NCBI GenBank assembly: GCA_003339415.1
Contig: PDHQ01000195.1
Span: 1-64,000 of the forward strand
Direction of reading: 5' to 3'
From: Ophiocordyceps camponoti-saundersi (nom. inval.)
Lineage: Eukaryota > Ascomycota > Sordariomycetes > Hypocreales > Ophiocordycipitaceae
DNA: 64,000 nucleotides
Shown one piece after another: positions 23,250 through 34,870 of this stretch (positions are counted from its first letter, which is position 1; each line of letters opens with the position of its first letter). A program made the translations under genes and the position numbers. Below the pieces are notes generated by a model. That model did no database searches. It was given only the letters and a program-made list of their open reading frames with translations, and was not told the DNA's origin.

Positions 23250-23867
23250 TTTAGTAAGGGGAGAAATATACCTTAAGCAAGCGTAGTAAATACCTAAAAA
23301 GCGTAATTTCTTAGGTAATTAAAGTTTTTAACTAATATAAAAGGGGATCTCTAGCTATAAAAGGATAAGCTAGATAATAATTCTCTATAAGGAAAATAAT
23401 AAGAAGTTAGTTTTCTATATAGAAATAAAAAAAGGAAAAGAAAGAAAGATAGGAACTATTTAATTAAGTAGTAAGGATTTTAGAATAAGTATTTAAAATA
23501 GTAATTTAGAGTATAAAAGTATAAAATTTAAAATAAAATTATAATTCCGTTTAGTAAAGTTTTTACTATAAGTCTTTTCTAAAACTTAACTTATAATATA
23601 TAACTTTTATAATAACTATAAAAATAAGGTTAGGGGCTAATTACTTACTTAATTTATCCTCTTTTAAGGGAAAATTAATTTATACTATATACTTAGAGAT
23701 CGCCCCTATTTTAAATCGGCCACCTTTATATATTAACTTTTAGCAGCTTTTAGGAAAAGGAAAAAGGGTTAAGGGACTATTTAATTAGACCTTATATAAG
23801 CTCCTAGCGGTTCCCTAATTAAAGTAAGCGCGCGTTTTTCCTTAAGTATATTTATCGCCGCTATAAA
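23250..23867 (+). mobile_element. MITE-like repeat copy 8, full length (reference copy)
   Basis: The element is 618 bp, from tttagtaagggg to cgccgctataaa. It has no coding capacity. Terminal bases in the better copies form a short inverted repeat (TTTAGCGG), and sub-terminal CTTAAG and GTAAATAC motifs occur inverted near both ends. It lies directly after the BTB-like relic, as does the copy at 27542. Confidence 0.6.
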
Positions 23868-24489
23868 AATAATATTTAATTATATATATTATAACTTATA
23901 ATATATTCCTTTATATATATATTTTAAAATATTATAATATTAACTATTATTATAATATAACTATATATTATAATATATACTTATTTCGCGGATATTTTAG
24001 ATATACTAAAAGATAATAATTTTAGATAAAAATATAAAACCTTTTTAGATTTTAATAAATATATTAAAATAGTTTCCTTTTTTTTATAGCTTTTATTATT
24101 CTTATATATTTTAGGCTATTTACGCAGACTTAGTAATATTATAGCTAATAATAATATATATTATATTCTAATTTTCTTTAAAAAAAGGGATTAAGTAAAT
24201 ATTTAGATAAATGCTAAATAGAGATAGTATACTATTACGAACTTATATAGCTTTATATTAATCTATATTTATATCTTCTCTATCTTTAAGAGTTTATAAA
24301 TTAATATTATAAAGCTAGCTAAAGTAAAATAGTAGTTATAATCGGAGTATATAATATAGTCTGCCCCCCCCTTTATAAATTAAGAAAATAGTAAGTTTCT
24401 AGCCCTTAAGCTTCTTTTTACGGTTATTATAAAGGTTATATATTATAAGGCGAGTTTTAAAGACCGCTTATTATAAAAAAAAAAAAAAA
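23868..24489. other. AT-rich interval, no gene seen
   Basis: The stretch includes tatatatt runs, a run of eight C at 24363-24372 and an A run at 24476-24492 that borders an inverted MITE fragment. No coding pattern was recognised. Confidence 0.5.
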
Positions 24490-24765
24490 AAAATATTAAC
24501 TAGTATTATATCTATACTTTAAATTTTATATCCTTATATCTTAAATTACTAGCTTTAATACTATTTTAAATATTTAGATAATTTAATTAAATAATCTAAT
24601 AGCTATTTTCTTTTTTCTTCCGCTTTTATATAGAAAATTAACTTCTTAACTAATTACTATAAATAATTATAATCTAGCCTATTTTTAATAGCTAGAGATA
24701 CCCTTATATTTATTATAGATATTATTATATAAGAAGTTACGCCTTTTAGGTATTATTATAGTCCC
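24490..24765 (-). mobile_element. MITE-like repeat copy 9, inverted fragment
   Basis: This is the only copy in the window lying in the opposite orientation: its reverse complement matches the left-hand half of the family (the aagttagttttctatata and actaatataagg blocks). It is truncated at the A run on its left. Confidence 0.5.
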
Positions 24766-25334
24766 TCCGCGTATAATTAACTTCTTTTTTATATTTTATA
24801 TATATAAACTAGCTTATTCCCTAATATTTAGATACCCCCTTATCTTAGTTATAAACTACGGTTACGCTTAGTATATCCCCTTTATTACGCGCTACGATAC
24901 TTAAATATATAATACCTCTTATCTTTATTATATAATTTTACTTTTTAATATAAGTATATTCTTTTATTTTTTTTTCGTTATTTCTCTTTTTAGCTTATCT
25001 TTTTTACTAAACTTTAAATATATATATATCTAAGTTTTAAATACTTTACTAAACCCCTTATCTTTCTAATACTTATACGGTTTATATATCTTATGTTTCT
25101 TTTCTCTTATTGTTTTTTTCTCTATAGCTTATCCTTTTTAGGGACCTTTATATATAAATATCTATACTTATTTTTTACTAGTATACTAAACCCCTTCTCT
25201 CTCTTAATCTTAACTATACGCCCCTTATCTTATAATTAAACCCTTACGATTTCCGTATTCCCTTACTTTATTACTTACCTACCTTTCTTTACTTAAACTA
25301 TCTATACTTTTTTAATACTATATATTCTCCTCTT

Positions 25335-25920
25335 CGCTTAGAATCTAATCTCTTATTTTTGCTAATTATAAACTATCTAACTATTTATAATACTATATAT
25401 TATTCTTATTCGCTTAAAATCTAATCTTTTATATTTTACTAATTATAAATTATTTAATTATTTATAATATTATATATTATTCCTATCTACTTAGGATTTA
25501 ATCTTTCTCGTATCTTATTAATTATAAACTATTTAATTATTTATAGTATTATATATCTTTTCTCTTCGCTTAAGATTTAATCTTTTTTATATCCTACTAA
25601 TTATAAACTGCTTAATTATTCGTAATACTATATATTATTCCTATTCGCCTAGGATCCGATCTTTTATATTCTGCTAATTATAAACTATTTAATTATTCGT
25701 AATACTATATATTATTCCTATCCGCTCGGGATTTAATCTTTCTTATATCTTACTAATTATAAACTATTTAATTATTTATAATATTATATATTATACCTCT
25801 CTGCTTAGGATTCGATCTCTCTTATATCTTACTAATTATAAACTGCTTAATTATTTATAGTATTATATATTATTCCTCTCCGCTTAGAATTTAATCTCTT
25901 ATATTTTACTAATTATAACT
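25335..25920. repeat. Minisatellite of ~78 bp, about 7-8 units
   Basis: The anchor cgctta(g/a)(g/a)at(t/c) recurs at 25335, 25411, 25488, 25567, 25645, 25723, 25802 and 25881, giving spacings of 76-79 bp. Each unit carries a taattataaact...taattattt...actatatatta block. One further unit lies at about 26160-26225. Because the period varies it is unlikely to be coding. It sits in the CT-rich promoter-like part of duplication unit 2; unit 1 has at most one such unit. Confidence 0.75.
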
Positions 25921-26520
25921 TATTATTTTATATACTTTATTATCTCTTTTTTAAATTTTTATAGCCGTTAAATACTATACCGGAGATATATTTATATACT
26001 CCCTAAACTCTAATATATCCGTAAGAAAAAAAAAAAAAACTCTTATTATTACTTAATTTTTTATATATTAGTATTATAATTATATATATAAATACTATTT
26101 TACCCCCCCTCTCCTTCTCCTCCTCCCTTACTTATCTTATTTTCTATCTCCGCCCCTTTAAACTAATTATTTATAATACTATATATTATTCCTCTCCGCT
26201 TAAAATTTAATCTTTCGTATTTTACTAATTATAACTTATTACCTTATATATTTTACTATCTCTTTTTTAAACTTTTACGGCTATCGGATATTATTCCGGA
26301 GATTTATTTATATACTCTCTAAACTCTAATATATCCGTAAGAAAAAAAAAAAGTCTTATTATTACTTAATATTTTACGTACTAGTACTATTATTATATAT
26401 ATTAATACTATTTTACTCCCCCTTTTCTTCTCCTCCTTTCTTACTTATCCTATCTTCCTTCTATCTCTGCCCCCTTTAACTATCTTATTCGATATTTTTT
26501 ATTTTTTAGCCCCTATTTCC
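25910..26520. repeat. Direct duplication, ~305 bp x 2
   Basis: The block beginning attataacttatt at 25912 is repeated from about 26226. Matching landmarks include actctaatatatccgtaag (26008 and 26323), an A run, ttattattactta and the cctccttc-type pyrimidine tract ending in ccccttta. The copies differ mainly at C/T and A/G positions. Confidence 0.7.
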
Positions 26521-27079
26521 CCGTTCTCTTCTTTATTTATCTCCCTTACCTCTAACGAAAGACTAAAATAATAGCCTAACCGTAACCTTAGTCTTCTTAT
26601 ATAAGATCTTAAATTAATTATAATAATACCTTATATTTACTTAATACTTACTATATTTTATTTAATTATAAATATTTAGATATTATAATTATTTATTAAA
26701 ACTAAGTATTCTACTTATATTACCTCTATCTATATCGGAATATATTATATTTTAAAAATATCGATTCTTAAATATATACCTATTATTTCTCTTTCTCCTA
26801 TTTATCTCCTATCTTATTATTACTTTTATATATCTTTTATTCTTATTATTTCTCTTATCTTATAAGTATACTAAGGGGATCGATAAATAAAACTAACCTT
26901 AATACTTATAAGTTATTACCCCTTTCCTATTATATCTAACTTAACTTTTCGGAATAATATCCTTTTATACTCTAATACCTCTTTTAATATATTTATACTA
27001 AGTATTATACTTGCGATTATTATAAGCTATATTACGATTTTTCCCTTACCCGCTAAGATAATATTATATTAGATAATAC

Positions 27080-27420
27080 TAGCTTTAAAATATTCGCTAA
27101 TAAAGATTATAACCCCTTCGCTTATATTAGCGAGGATATTTCGTCCGATAATATATACTTATATTTTTATATTTACCGAATAGCTTTTAAGTTTAGTATT
27201 AGGGAATTATAATCTTATACCCTAAGATTAATACTCTTTATAATAAGTACTAATATCTTTCTCCCTTTACCCTAACCGGTATTTAAGTTAATAGATAACT
27301 TTAAAAAAGTATCTTAGGAAAAGCTCGATAATTTACGTAAAAAGATAGCTACTACTATTACTATTTTTTTAAGGATTAAGAAGCGAATATTTAAAGCTTT
27401 ATAAGATATAATAATACGGT
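27080..27420 (+). pseudogene. Possible BTB/POZ-domain relic, copy 2
   Basis: From about 27080 the plus frame reads with few stops: an acidic run (SEDISSDN), then YLYFYIYRIAFKFSIREL and, further on, LRKKIATT and IKKR. It is the better preserved member of the pair with 22640-23240. The pattern resembles the part of BTB/POZ domains running from the end of the core into the following helices. A CT-rich promoter-like region precedes it and a MITE-like copy follows 120 bp downstream. The N-terminal half is unreadable. Alternative: an unrelated helical protein of a duplicated family. Confidence 0.33.
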
Positions 27421-27541
27421 TAAATAAGCTAATATTTCTAGTTATTAATATACTACTTAGTTACGATAATAATAATAATCTTATATAAAATTTTATATAT
27501 AAATAAGTATAATATATAATACTTTTTTAAATATAAGCTAT

Positions 27542-28159
27542 TTTAGCGGGGGAAGAAGGATACCTTAAATAAGCGTAGTAAATACCTAAGTAGCGTAACT
27601 TCTTAGGTAACTAAAGGCTTTAACTAATATAAAAGGGGGTCTCTAGCTATAAGGGAAAAAGCCGGATAGTAATTCTCTATAAAGAAAATAATAAGGAGTT
27701 AGTTTTTTATATAAAGATAAGAGAAGAAAGAGAAAGGAAGATAAGACTAACTTAATTAAGTACTAAGAACCTTAGAGTAAGTATTTAAATTAATAATTTA
27801 TAGTATAAAAGTATAAAGTTAAAAATAAAGTTATAATTTTATTTAGTAGAGTTTTTATCTTAAGGTCCTCTCTAAAACTTAACTTATAATATATAACTTT
27901 TATAAAAGCTATAAAGATAAAGTTAGAGGCTAATTACTTACTTAATTTCTTCCTCTTTAAAGGGAAACTAATTTAAGCTATATACCTAGTAATAACCCTA
28001 GTCCTATATTATTCACTTTTCGTATCCTAATCCTTAAATACTTTTAAGAAAAGAAGAAGGTTTAGAAACTATTTAATTAAACCCTATATAAGCCTTAGAA
28101 ATCCCTTAGCTAAGTTTTACGCTCGTTTTTATTTAAGCGTATTTATTACTACCGCTAAA
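27542..28159 (+). mobile_element. MITE-like repeat copy 10 with candidate 4-bp target duplication
   Basis: The element begins TTTAGCGGGG at 27542 and ends ACCGCTAAA at 28159. It is flanked by CTAT on both sides (27538-27541 and 28160-28163). It is one of the least decayed termini in the family and helps to define the ends. Confidence 0.65.
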
Positions 28160-28434
28160 CTATATATAGTAGAAGAATATTATCTTATAATCCGTTTCTA
28201 TATACTTATTAGCTATTAAACTATACTAAACTAGTTCCTTTCTTCGTAATTATAGAAAATATAATATATATATAATAAACCTTTATAATTATAAGAATAC
28301 TTAGGAAGAAAATAAATCTTTATTTAAACGCCTTTTAAATATTCCTTTATTCTTAATATATAATAAATAAGCTTATTTTATTATATTATATCTTCTTAGT
28401 TACTTATATTACTTATATTCGTAATAAGCTTCTT

Positions 28435-29062
28435 TTACGCGGGGAGAAAGATACCTTAAGTAAGCCTCGCAGATATTTAGAGTACGTAACTTCCTATATA
28501 ACCGAAGTTTTTAACTAATATAAGGTAGTATCCTTTCCTATATAAGGTTAAGCTAAATAGTAATTCCTTATAAGGAAAATAATAGGAAGTTAATTTGCTA
28601 TATAAAAGTAAAAGGAATAAGCTAAAAGAAAGGAATAACTATTTAAATAAACTCTTAAAATTTCGAAATAGGTAATTAAATTAGTAATTCCTACTAATAA
28701 GTATAAGGTTTAAAACGAAGTTATAATTCCGTTTAGTAAGGTTTTTACTAAAAAAAAAAATACTATAAGTCTGCTTTAAGACTTAACTTAATATATAACT
28801 TTAAAAATAGCTATAAATATAAAGTTAGAGGGCTAAGTATTGCTTAATATATTCCTCTTTTTAATAGAATTAATTTACGCTATATACTTAGTTATAGCCC
28901 TTATCCTATCTTAACCGCTTTTTATCTTCTAATTCTTAGAAGCTTTTAAGATAAGGAAACGGTCGAGTTACTATTTAATTAAGCGCTATTCGTGCCTTTT
29001 ATAGCTTACTAAAAAAGGCTAAATTATATTTTTCCTTAGGTATATCTGCTACCGCCGCTATA
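28435..29062 (+). mobile_element. MITE-like repeat copy 11
   Basis: The copy is full length, from tttacgcgggg to taccgccgctata, with an extra A run (28749-28760) in the middle. The next copy starts only a few bases downstream. Confidence 0.6.
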
Positions 29063-29066
29063 CTAC

Positions 29067-29660
29067 TTTAGCGAGTAAGGGGGGGGGGGGGGGCAATTTA
29101 AGCAAGCGTAGTAAATCCTTATAGGGCGTAACTTCCTTAGTTACTATCGTCTTTAACTAATAGAAAAGGCGATCTTTAGCTAAATAGGTATAAGCCTAAT
29201 AGTAATTCTCCTAAGAAGTTATTTTTTATAAAAAGATAAAGGAAATAAGGAGAAGTAAGGTAATAACTACTTTATTAATAGCCTTAATCCTTTAAACTAA
29301 TATTTAAATAGGTAATTCGTTATATAAAAGTATAAGGTTTAAAATAAAGCTATAATCTTATTTAGTAGAAATTTTATTATAAGTACCTTTTAATACTTAA
29401 TTTACGATATATAACTTTTAAGATAGCTATACTACTTAATTCTTTTATCTTTTACGGAAACTAAACTACGCTATATACTTAGTAATAGCCGCTATCCTAT
29501 CTTAACCCTTAAGCGCCCCTTATATCCTAATCCCCTAAAGCTTTTAAGAAAAAGGGAAGCTTAAGGTATTATTTAATTAAACTCTCTAATAGTTTTTTAT
29601 TATATTTTATACTTATTTAATATCCGTTTTATTTTCGTATATTTCTTACTATCGCCGAAC
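29067..29660 (+). mobile_element. MITE-like repeat copy 12, adjacent to copy 11
   Basis: It starts tttagcgag and carries 15 consecutive G (29079-29093) just after the terminus. The right end is tatcgccgaa, slightly decayed. Head-to-tail juxtaposition with copy 11 leaves only about 5 bp between them. Confidence 0.6.
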
Positions 29661-29969
29661 TATTTATATTTTTAATCTTTATAACTTATTTCGCGGCGTT
29701 TATAAATATCTATAATAGTTATAAGAATATTAGTAGAAATATTTAGTTTCTCTTTACCTTTTATAGCTTCCTCTGCCTAGTCTTTTATATCTAACTTTTA
29801 GCCTTAGCGATATAGTAAAAAAAACTAATAATAGTTATATTTTTATAAAATATTATTAAAAGTAAAGTAGTTAGGTACGTACCGGCTATTACTAATAGGC
29901 GAAGTAAGTTTATAAAAAGGTGCGTATTACGGCGTATTTTACTAATAAGCAGGTATATACCGTACTTAT
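29661..29969. other. AT-rich interval before Gypsy-2, no gene seen
   Basis: No frame or repeat was recognised. The stretch 29870-29970 is somewhat less AT-rich and contains TpG, so it may be single-copy sequence less affected by RIP. Confidence 0.4.
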
Positions 29970-29975
29970 AGGCAG

Positions 29976-30181
29976 CTAAAGGGGGAAGGTTAAAAAGGGA
30001 TTACGTTATTCTAATTATATAACTAATATTTACTTAACTGCTTATATTAAGGGGCAGTTATTCCTAAAAGATTTATATATATATTAATTAATAAAGGTAT
30101 TTATTAATCTTCGTATTAAGCTTATTTCTTATACTTATAATTAGCTTATTTAATCCCTTCGCTATTAACTTATTTAGCTAG
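29976..30181 (+). repeat. 5' LTR of Gypsy-2
   Basis: It matches 39087-39282 over its full length. Short differences are mainly C/T and G/A exchanges. A run of nine G (30193-30201) lies just inside the element. Confidence 0.75.
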
Positions 30182-30799
30182 TAACTAAGATAGGGGGGGG
30201 GTATTAATCTCTTAGCACTAATTATTAATTACCATATACGCTTAAGAACGCAACTATACTTAACTTAAGATAATATAATCTTAAGACCCCTAAAATATCG
30301 CTAAGAACCTTACTTTACCCCTTTTCTAATTAACTTACTTACTTAATAACTAAGTTTCTTCTTAATAATATTTCGCTTAATAAATTAGGAAGGTATAATA
30401 ACTACTAAGTAGCCTTGCTTTATTATTACCGCTACTACTTACCTTTACTAGAAGCGAGGACGGACGAGTCCTACCTTATCTAAAGTATAAGCTAAGTCTA
30501 CCCCCTTTTCCTCTTATCGAACTATTTTTTTATATAATTATCTTCCTTTTATATATATAACCTAGGATATATTAAATTAACTTAGCCTTCGTTTTTCGCG
30601 TCTCGTCCTTTATCCTACTCTATTTATAACCTAAAACTAATCTTTCTATACGATATTATTATAGAGGTATTAGCTATATATACCTTAAGCAAGTATTAGT
30701 TAAACCTTATAGCCTCCTAAGATTAGCCTTACTAAAATAGTAAGTATAGCTAATAAATTAGGCCCCCGATATAGGCGGATATTAGTAAGTTTAATAAAA

Positions 30800-31900
30800 T
30801 ATATAGCGCTTATTACTAGTTAGAAGTAATTAACCTTATATTTATTCGCTTAAATAGAGATATACCTTACTATAATAATAAGATCTAAGTAATTAATATC
30901 GGCTTAGTAAGCGTAGCTACTAACTTTATTAACGGTAATATATTACTTTATAATATCTATATTAGTGCTAGGAATAGTATAGCGACCGAAGTAAATCTAA
31001 AGGTTTTATAAATATTATTCGAGGAAAGATTTACTCTAAACTATATCTTATAATAACTTCGAGTGCCGATAATATTTAGCTAGTAAAATAGTAAGTTACT
31101 TTAAATATATTATAATTATACTCGCTAGATACTTTAGTTTATTAGGGAATAAAACTAAGTATTAGCTATATAAGTCCTTCCCCTATTAGAAATAGCTATA
31201 CTTAGTATAATTATTTAAAAGTTTATTATAAGTATATCCGATTAAGAACTTTAATATATTATAACTACTTAATAAGCTATAATAGCTTTAAGTTTTATAG
31301 AAATATAGGATATCGTTTAGGTAGCTAAGGATATTTATCTTATAGAATAAGTTAAGCGCTAGGCTTATAAGTAAGTAGTAACGGCCTTAATTATATAATA
31401 GCTTTTCCGAGAGAAATTTAGTTACTCCCCTAATATATTAGTTAAGAAGAGATTAGGATATAAGCCCCGTTAGTAAGTATTAACTCCTTAAGCTACTATT
31501 AATATAATTATAATAAGCTACTAGGACTAACTTAACTAAACGAGATATCTTAAAAATAATATTTATTTAAATTAGATAGATTATCTTAATAGCTTAAATT
31601 ATAGGACTTATCGTAAAGGTTAAGGTAGGTCTTATTACTTTTTAAATAATTACCGCTAAAATAACTGCTAAAGTAAGTATTATAGAGGCTATCGCGGAGG
31701 CCGTAATAGTAATAATAGTAAATAAGTTAACTAGGTAAACTTAAAGGACTTAATTAATATATATATAAATAGTTTACTTTCCTTTCTATTAGATTAAGTT
31801 ATTTACTTTAAATATAGGTAACCTAGGCACTATACTATATCTTATATTACTCCTAAAATATAGCAGCTTTAAGGTTAGGAGAAAGATATCTTAAGAGGAT
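30800..31900 (+). pseudogene. Gypsy-2 gag relic with zinc knuckle
   Basis: A plus frame from about 30800 to 31700 is readable when TAA/TAG are taken as RIP-made stops; it is Leu/Gln-rich and helical, as capsid regions are. At about 31795-31845 the residues YFKYRxPRHYTIS suggest a CCHC knuckle in which Cys codons became Tyr codons. Gag would package element RNA. A minus-strand open stretch at 32085-32270, just downstream, is a shadow of the plus-strand region and is not annotated. Confidence 0.5.
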
Positions 31901-32859
31901 TAACTTTAATTAGTAAAGGCTTATAGCTACCTTTTTAGTAAATAATTATAATACCGCTATAAATAGCTTAGCTTATTATAGCTTATTAAGTTAACTTAAA
32001 GTATTAGGATTTTATAAAGCGGAACCTTAGCTAGAGTCTGCTTAAGAAGCTTTATAATACTCTTATAAATAAGAGTAGAACTATTTATTCTAATATTATT
32101 AGCTTAGGAATTAATCGATCTAAGGAGAAAGTTATAAATAGCACTAATAATACTAATATACTCGCCGCTAAACTTAAGTTTATCGCTATAACTAATAGGG
32201 ATAATATTAAGCTTAGTAAGATAGTTCTTAACGTACTTATAATACTAGTTATAGTAGCAGGACTTAGCAAACTACCGATTAAAAAAAGATTACTTAACCC
32301 GATACTTTTAGAGGAAATATTTAAGAATAATTTAAACCTAGAGGTAACCTTATATTATAAAACGCCTAAAGTGCTTAATTAGCTAGGACTATTAAGTGCT
32401 AAAAAAAGTATAATAGCTAATAAAAAAAAGAGAGCTAAGGGTTTAGCGGAAGTTTAAGTAAGAGATAGCTTAAGTAATATTAATTAAATTAAACTAGCGA
32501 AGAGATTTATTATACTTATTAATTTAGTAAATTTCTAATAAGTAAGTTTAGAAGGGGCTAAGTAATTTAAGCATCTCTTATTATATAAAAAATAAACCTT
32601 TATTAAGATAAAGGCTAAAAGTAAAGGTAAGGGTAAGTTTAAAATAATATATATTAATAGTAATAAAGTTAACTTAGCTAAGTAAGATATAAATACTTAT
32701 TTAATTAAAGAAACTAGAGATTATAAGACTTTTAGAGTTTTATATACTATTTTATTTTAAGTTAATAGTAAAAATAAATCCTTAAAGCTAGCAAATAAGA
32801 ATATAATAATAAACTAAAAGTTTTAGGTAAGTTTTATTAACTACGATTTTGCTAATCGA

Positions 32860-33190
32860 AATAAGATCCTCGTTATAAACTTAAAAAATATTAAGTTTAG
32901 TAAGCTAGCTATAAAAGTTATAGATAGATCGTATATTTCTATTTATAACTTTACTATCTTAAATATAAACGTCTCTAAGGTAATTAGAGAAATCTAAGCA
33001 ATTATTAAGCTTAAAAATAATAATATAGTTAATAACTTACCTCTTCTATTAGGTATACCTTAGCTTTTTAATATTAACGCTATTATCTATATTAAGACTA
33101 GCACTTTAATAATTAGGGATTATAATTAAGGTAATATACCGGTAGCCTTATAAGGCCCGTAAATAGCTATATCGCTAAGATAAAAGTTAG
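32860..33190 (+). pseudogene. Gypsy-2 protease relic
   Basis: At 33031-33090 the plus frame reads NNLPLLLGIP followed by a TAG codon (ancestrally probably Trp) and LFNINA. This matches the conserved (I/L)LG(M/R)PWL..(N/V)A end of retroviral-type aspartic proteases of Gypsy elements. The active-site DSGA should lie about 70-80 codons upstream but is not legible. It sits between gag and RT as expected. Confidence 0.55.
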
Positions 33191-34379
33191 TCCTAGCGCC
33201 TAACGCCCCGCCTATCTTAAGGAAGTTTATTAAGCTCCCTAAATTAATATCTAAAAATATAAATAGCGATAACGAAAATAACTTTAAAACTTTTTTTAAG
33301 GACTTAACTTCTAAGAATAATAATAATAATTAAATTAAATTATTAAACTAAGTTATTAGCGCTAACCTAAGTAAGTTATAAAACTATAGCTAATTAGAAA
33401 TATTATTATTAGTTTAAACTTTATATATTTTATTATAAACCTAATTACTTTATTTATAAGCTACGCTTTTAGATTAATAAGGCAGGCTATATATATATAA
33501 ACTTAGATAAACTTTTATATAAATTATACTCTTACTTTTTACTATTACCCCCTTATCGATTTTAATCTTCTTTCCTTAACTATAGCTGCTATAAAAACTA
33601 TACTTAATAGTCCTTAATAATTATAGAGCGATTTAGTTATTAAACTTATAACTAAATAATAGTTAAGTAAATAATACTAGCTTAAGCTATAAGTAAATAA
33701 GCTATTAGCGTCGCTATTCCTAATATAAAGGAGAGTTTAGTAACGAGAAATTAATAATTCTATTAATAAATATTTAGTTATAATATAGTTTAACGCTTAT
33801 AATATTACGCTTAGACTTTTAATTTTAGATTACTTAAGAGAGGAGATTATACATATATTCTATACTTATCGTAATCTTAAAAGTTAAGATATATATAATA
33901 TACTACTTATAAACTTATTCCTATATTACTTAAAAATTATACTAGGAACTAAACTATAATATTATAATAAGAAGAAAAGATAAAGTATTTTAGAATAATA
34001 TTAGATAAATAAAATTATTCGTAAAAATATTAACTTAGGAATTTATAAGTATATAATAGCGGCTAATAGTAAGTTAAGCTAATAGTTAGCGGAACCTATT
34101 ATAATAGTTAAAGATAAGTTTAACTTATAAGTTAAAATATAATTAATAATTAACTATTATAATATTAATAAAAACTTACTAAGTATTACTATCTTATTAC
34201 TATCGGAGCTTTATAATAAACTTTTAAATCTAAGAATAAGTTTATTTAGTATATTTAACTTAAAGTATAACTACTAAGCTATACTTATTATATTTAAACT
34301 ACGCTATATTTTAGCATTTTAAATCCTTAGTTTTTCCTAATTATAGCTTATAAAGCTCCTTTAGGGAACTTAATCTATA

Positions 34380-34870
34380 GCTTATAGCTTTATTAAAATA
34401 ACGAAGCTAGTATTTAAAGCTATATTTAAACCTCTGCCCAAACTATCTTTATTAGCGGTCCTTATTAAAAGCTATTATATTACGCCTCTTAATAACTATA
34501 TAAACGATATTTTCTTAAAATATACTATATTCGAGGAATAATAAGCGTTTATTAGGGACTATTTTCTACTTAGATTATTATAAGCCTTACTTTAATTAAG
34601 TTTTAAGAAGGTCTTTTTTAATATAATAGAAATCCTAGTAATAGGATAGATATATTATATAGGTAAATAGATTATAATTAAGCTTAGGAGGCTTTAGAAA
34701 ATCTAAGAATAGCTAGTGCTAATAAATTAGAAGTAAGTTAGGGTATTTCTCGGAGTAATCGGACCTTACTAAAAATAGATAGTTAATTATATAAAGTTCT
34801 CTTAACTATTAACGTAACTTACTAAAAATATTCCTTTCTTATAAGGGCTATCTAAAGCTTTATTTTTTAT
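34380..34870 (+). pseudogene. Gypsy-2 reverse transcriptase relic
   Basis: Plus-frame residues at 34591-34625 read LSFKKVFFN, and at 34735-34775 VRVFLGVIGPY. These match the Gypsy RT thumb pattern 'L..KC.F' and 'VR.FLG...YYR.FI', correctly spaced by about 45 codons. A NYIND string at about 34490-34510 sits where the YVDD catalytic motif is expected. Integrase presumably lies in 35200-36900, but I could not verify HHCC or DDE residues there. Confidence 0.6.

Larger units (their letters stand above)
24960..27541 (+). repeat. Segmental duplication unit 2, expanded by tandem arrays
   Basis: The unit matches 21830-23249 in order and orientation. It contains two internal expansions: a ~78-bp tandem array (25335-25920) and a ~305-bp direct duplication (25910-26215 and 26215-26520). 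A relic frame (27080-27420) and then a MITE-like copy follow. Confidence 0.6.

Noticed and set aside
25335..25920. CRISPR-like array
   Set aside because: Whole ~78-bp units are repeated with no unique spacers between constant repeats, in a eukaryotic transposon-rich context.
32085..32270. 61-codon minus-strand open frame
   Set aside because: It lies antisense within the Gypsy-2 gag/protease interval and has a Leu/Ile/Ser-rich shadow composition; the plus strand carries the element's readable frame.
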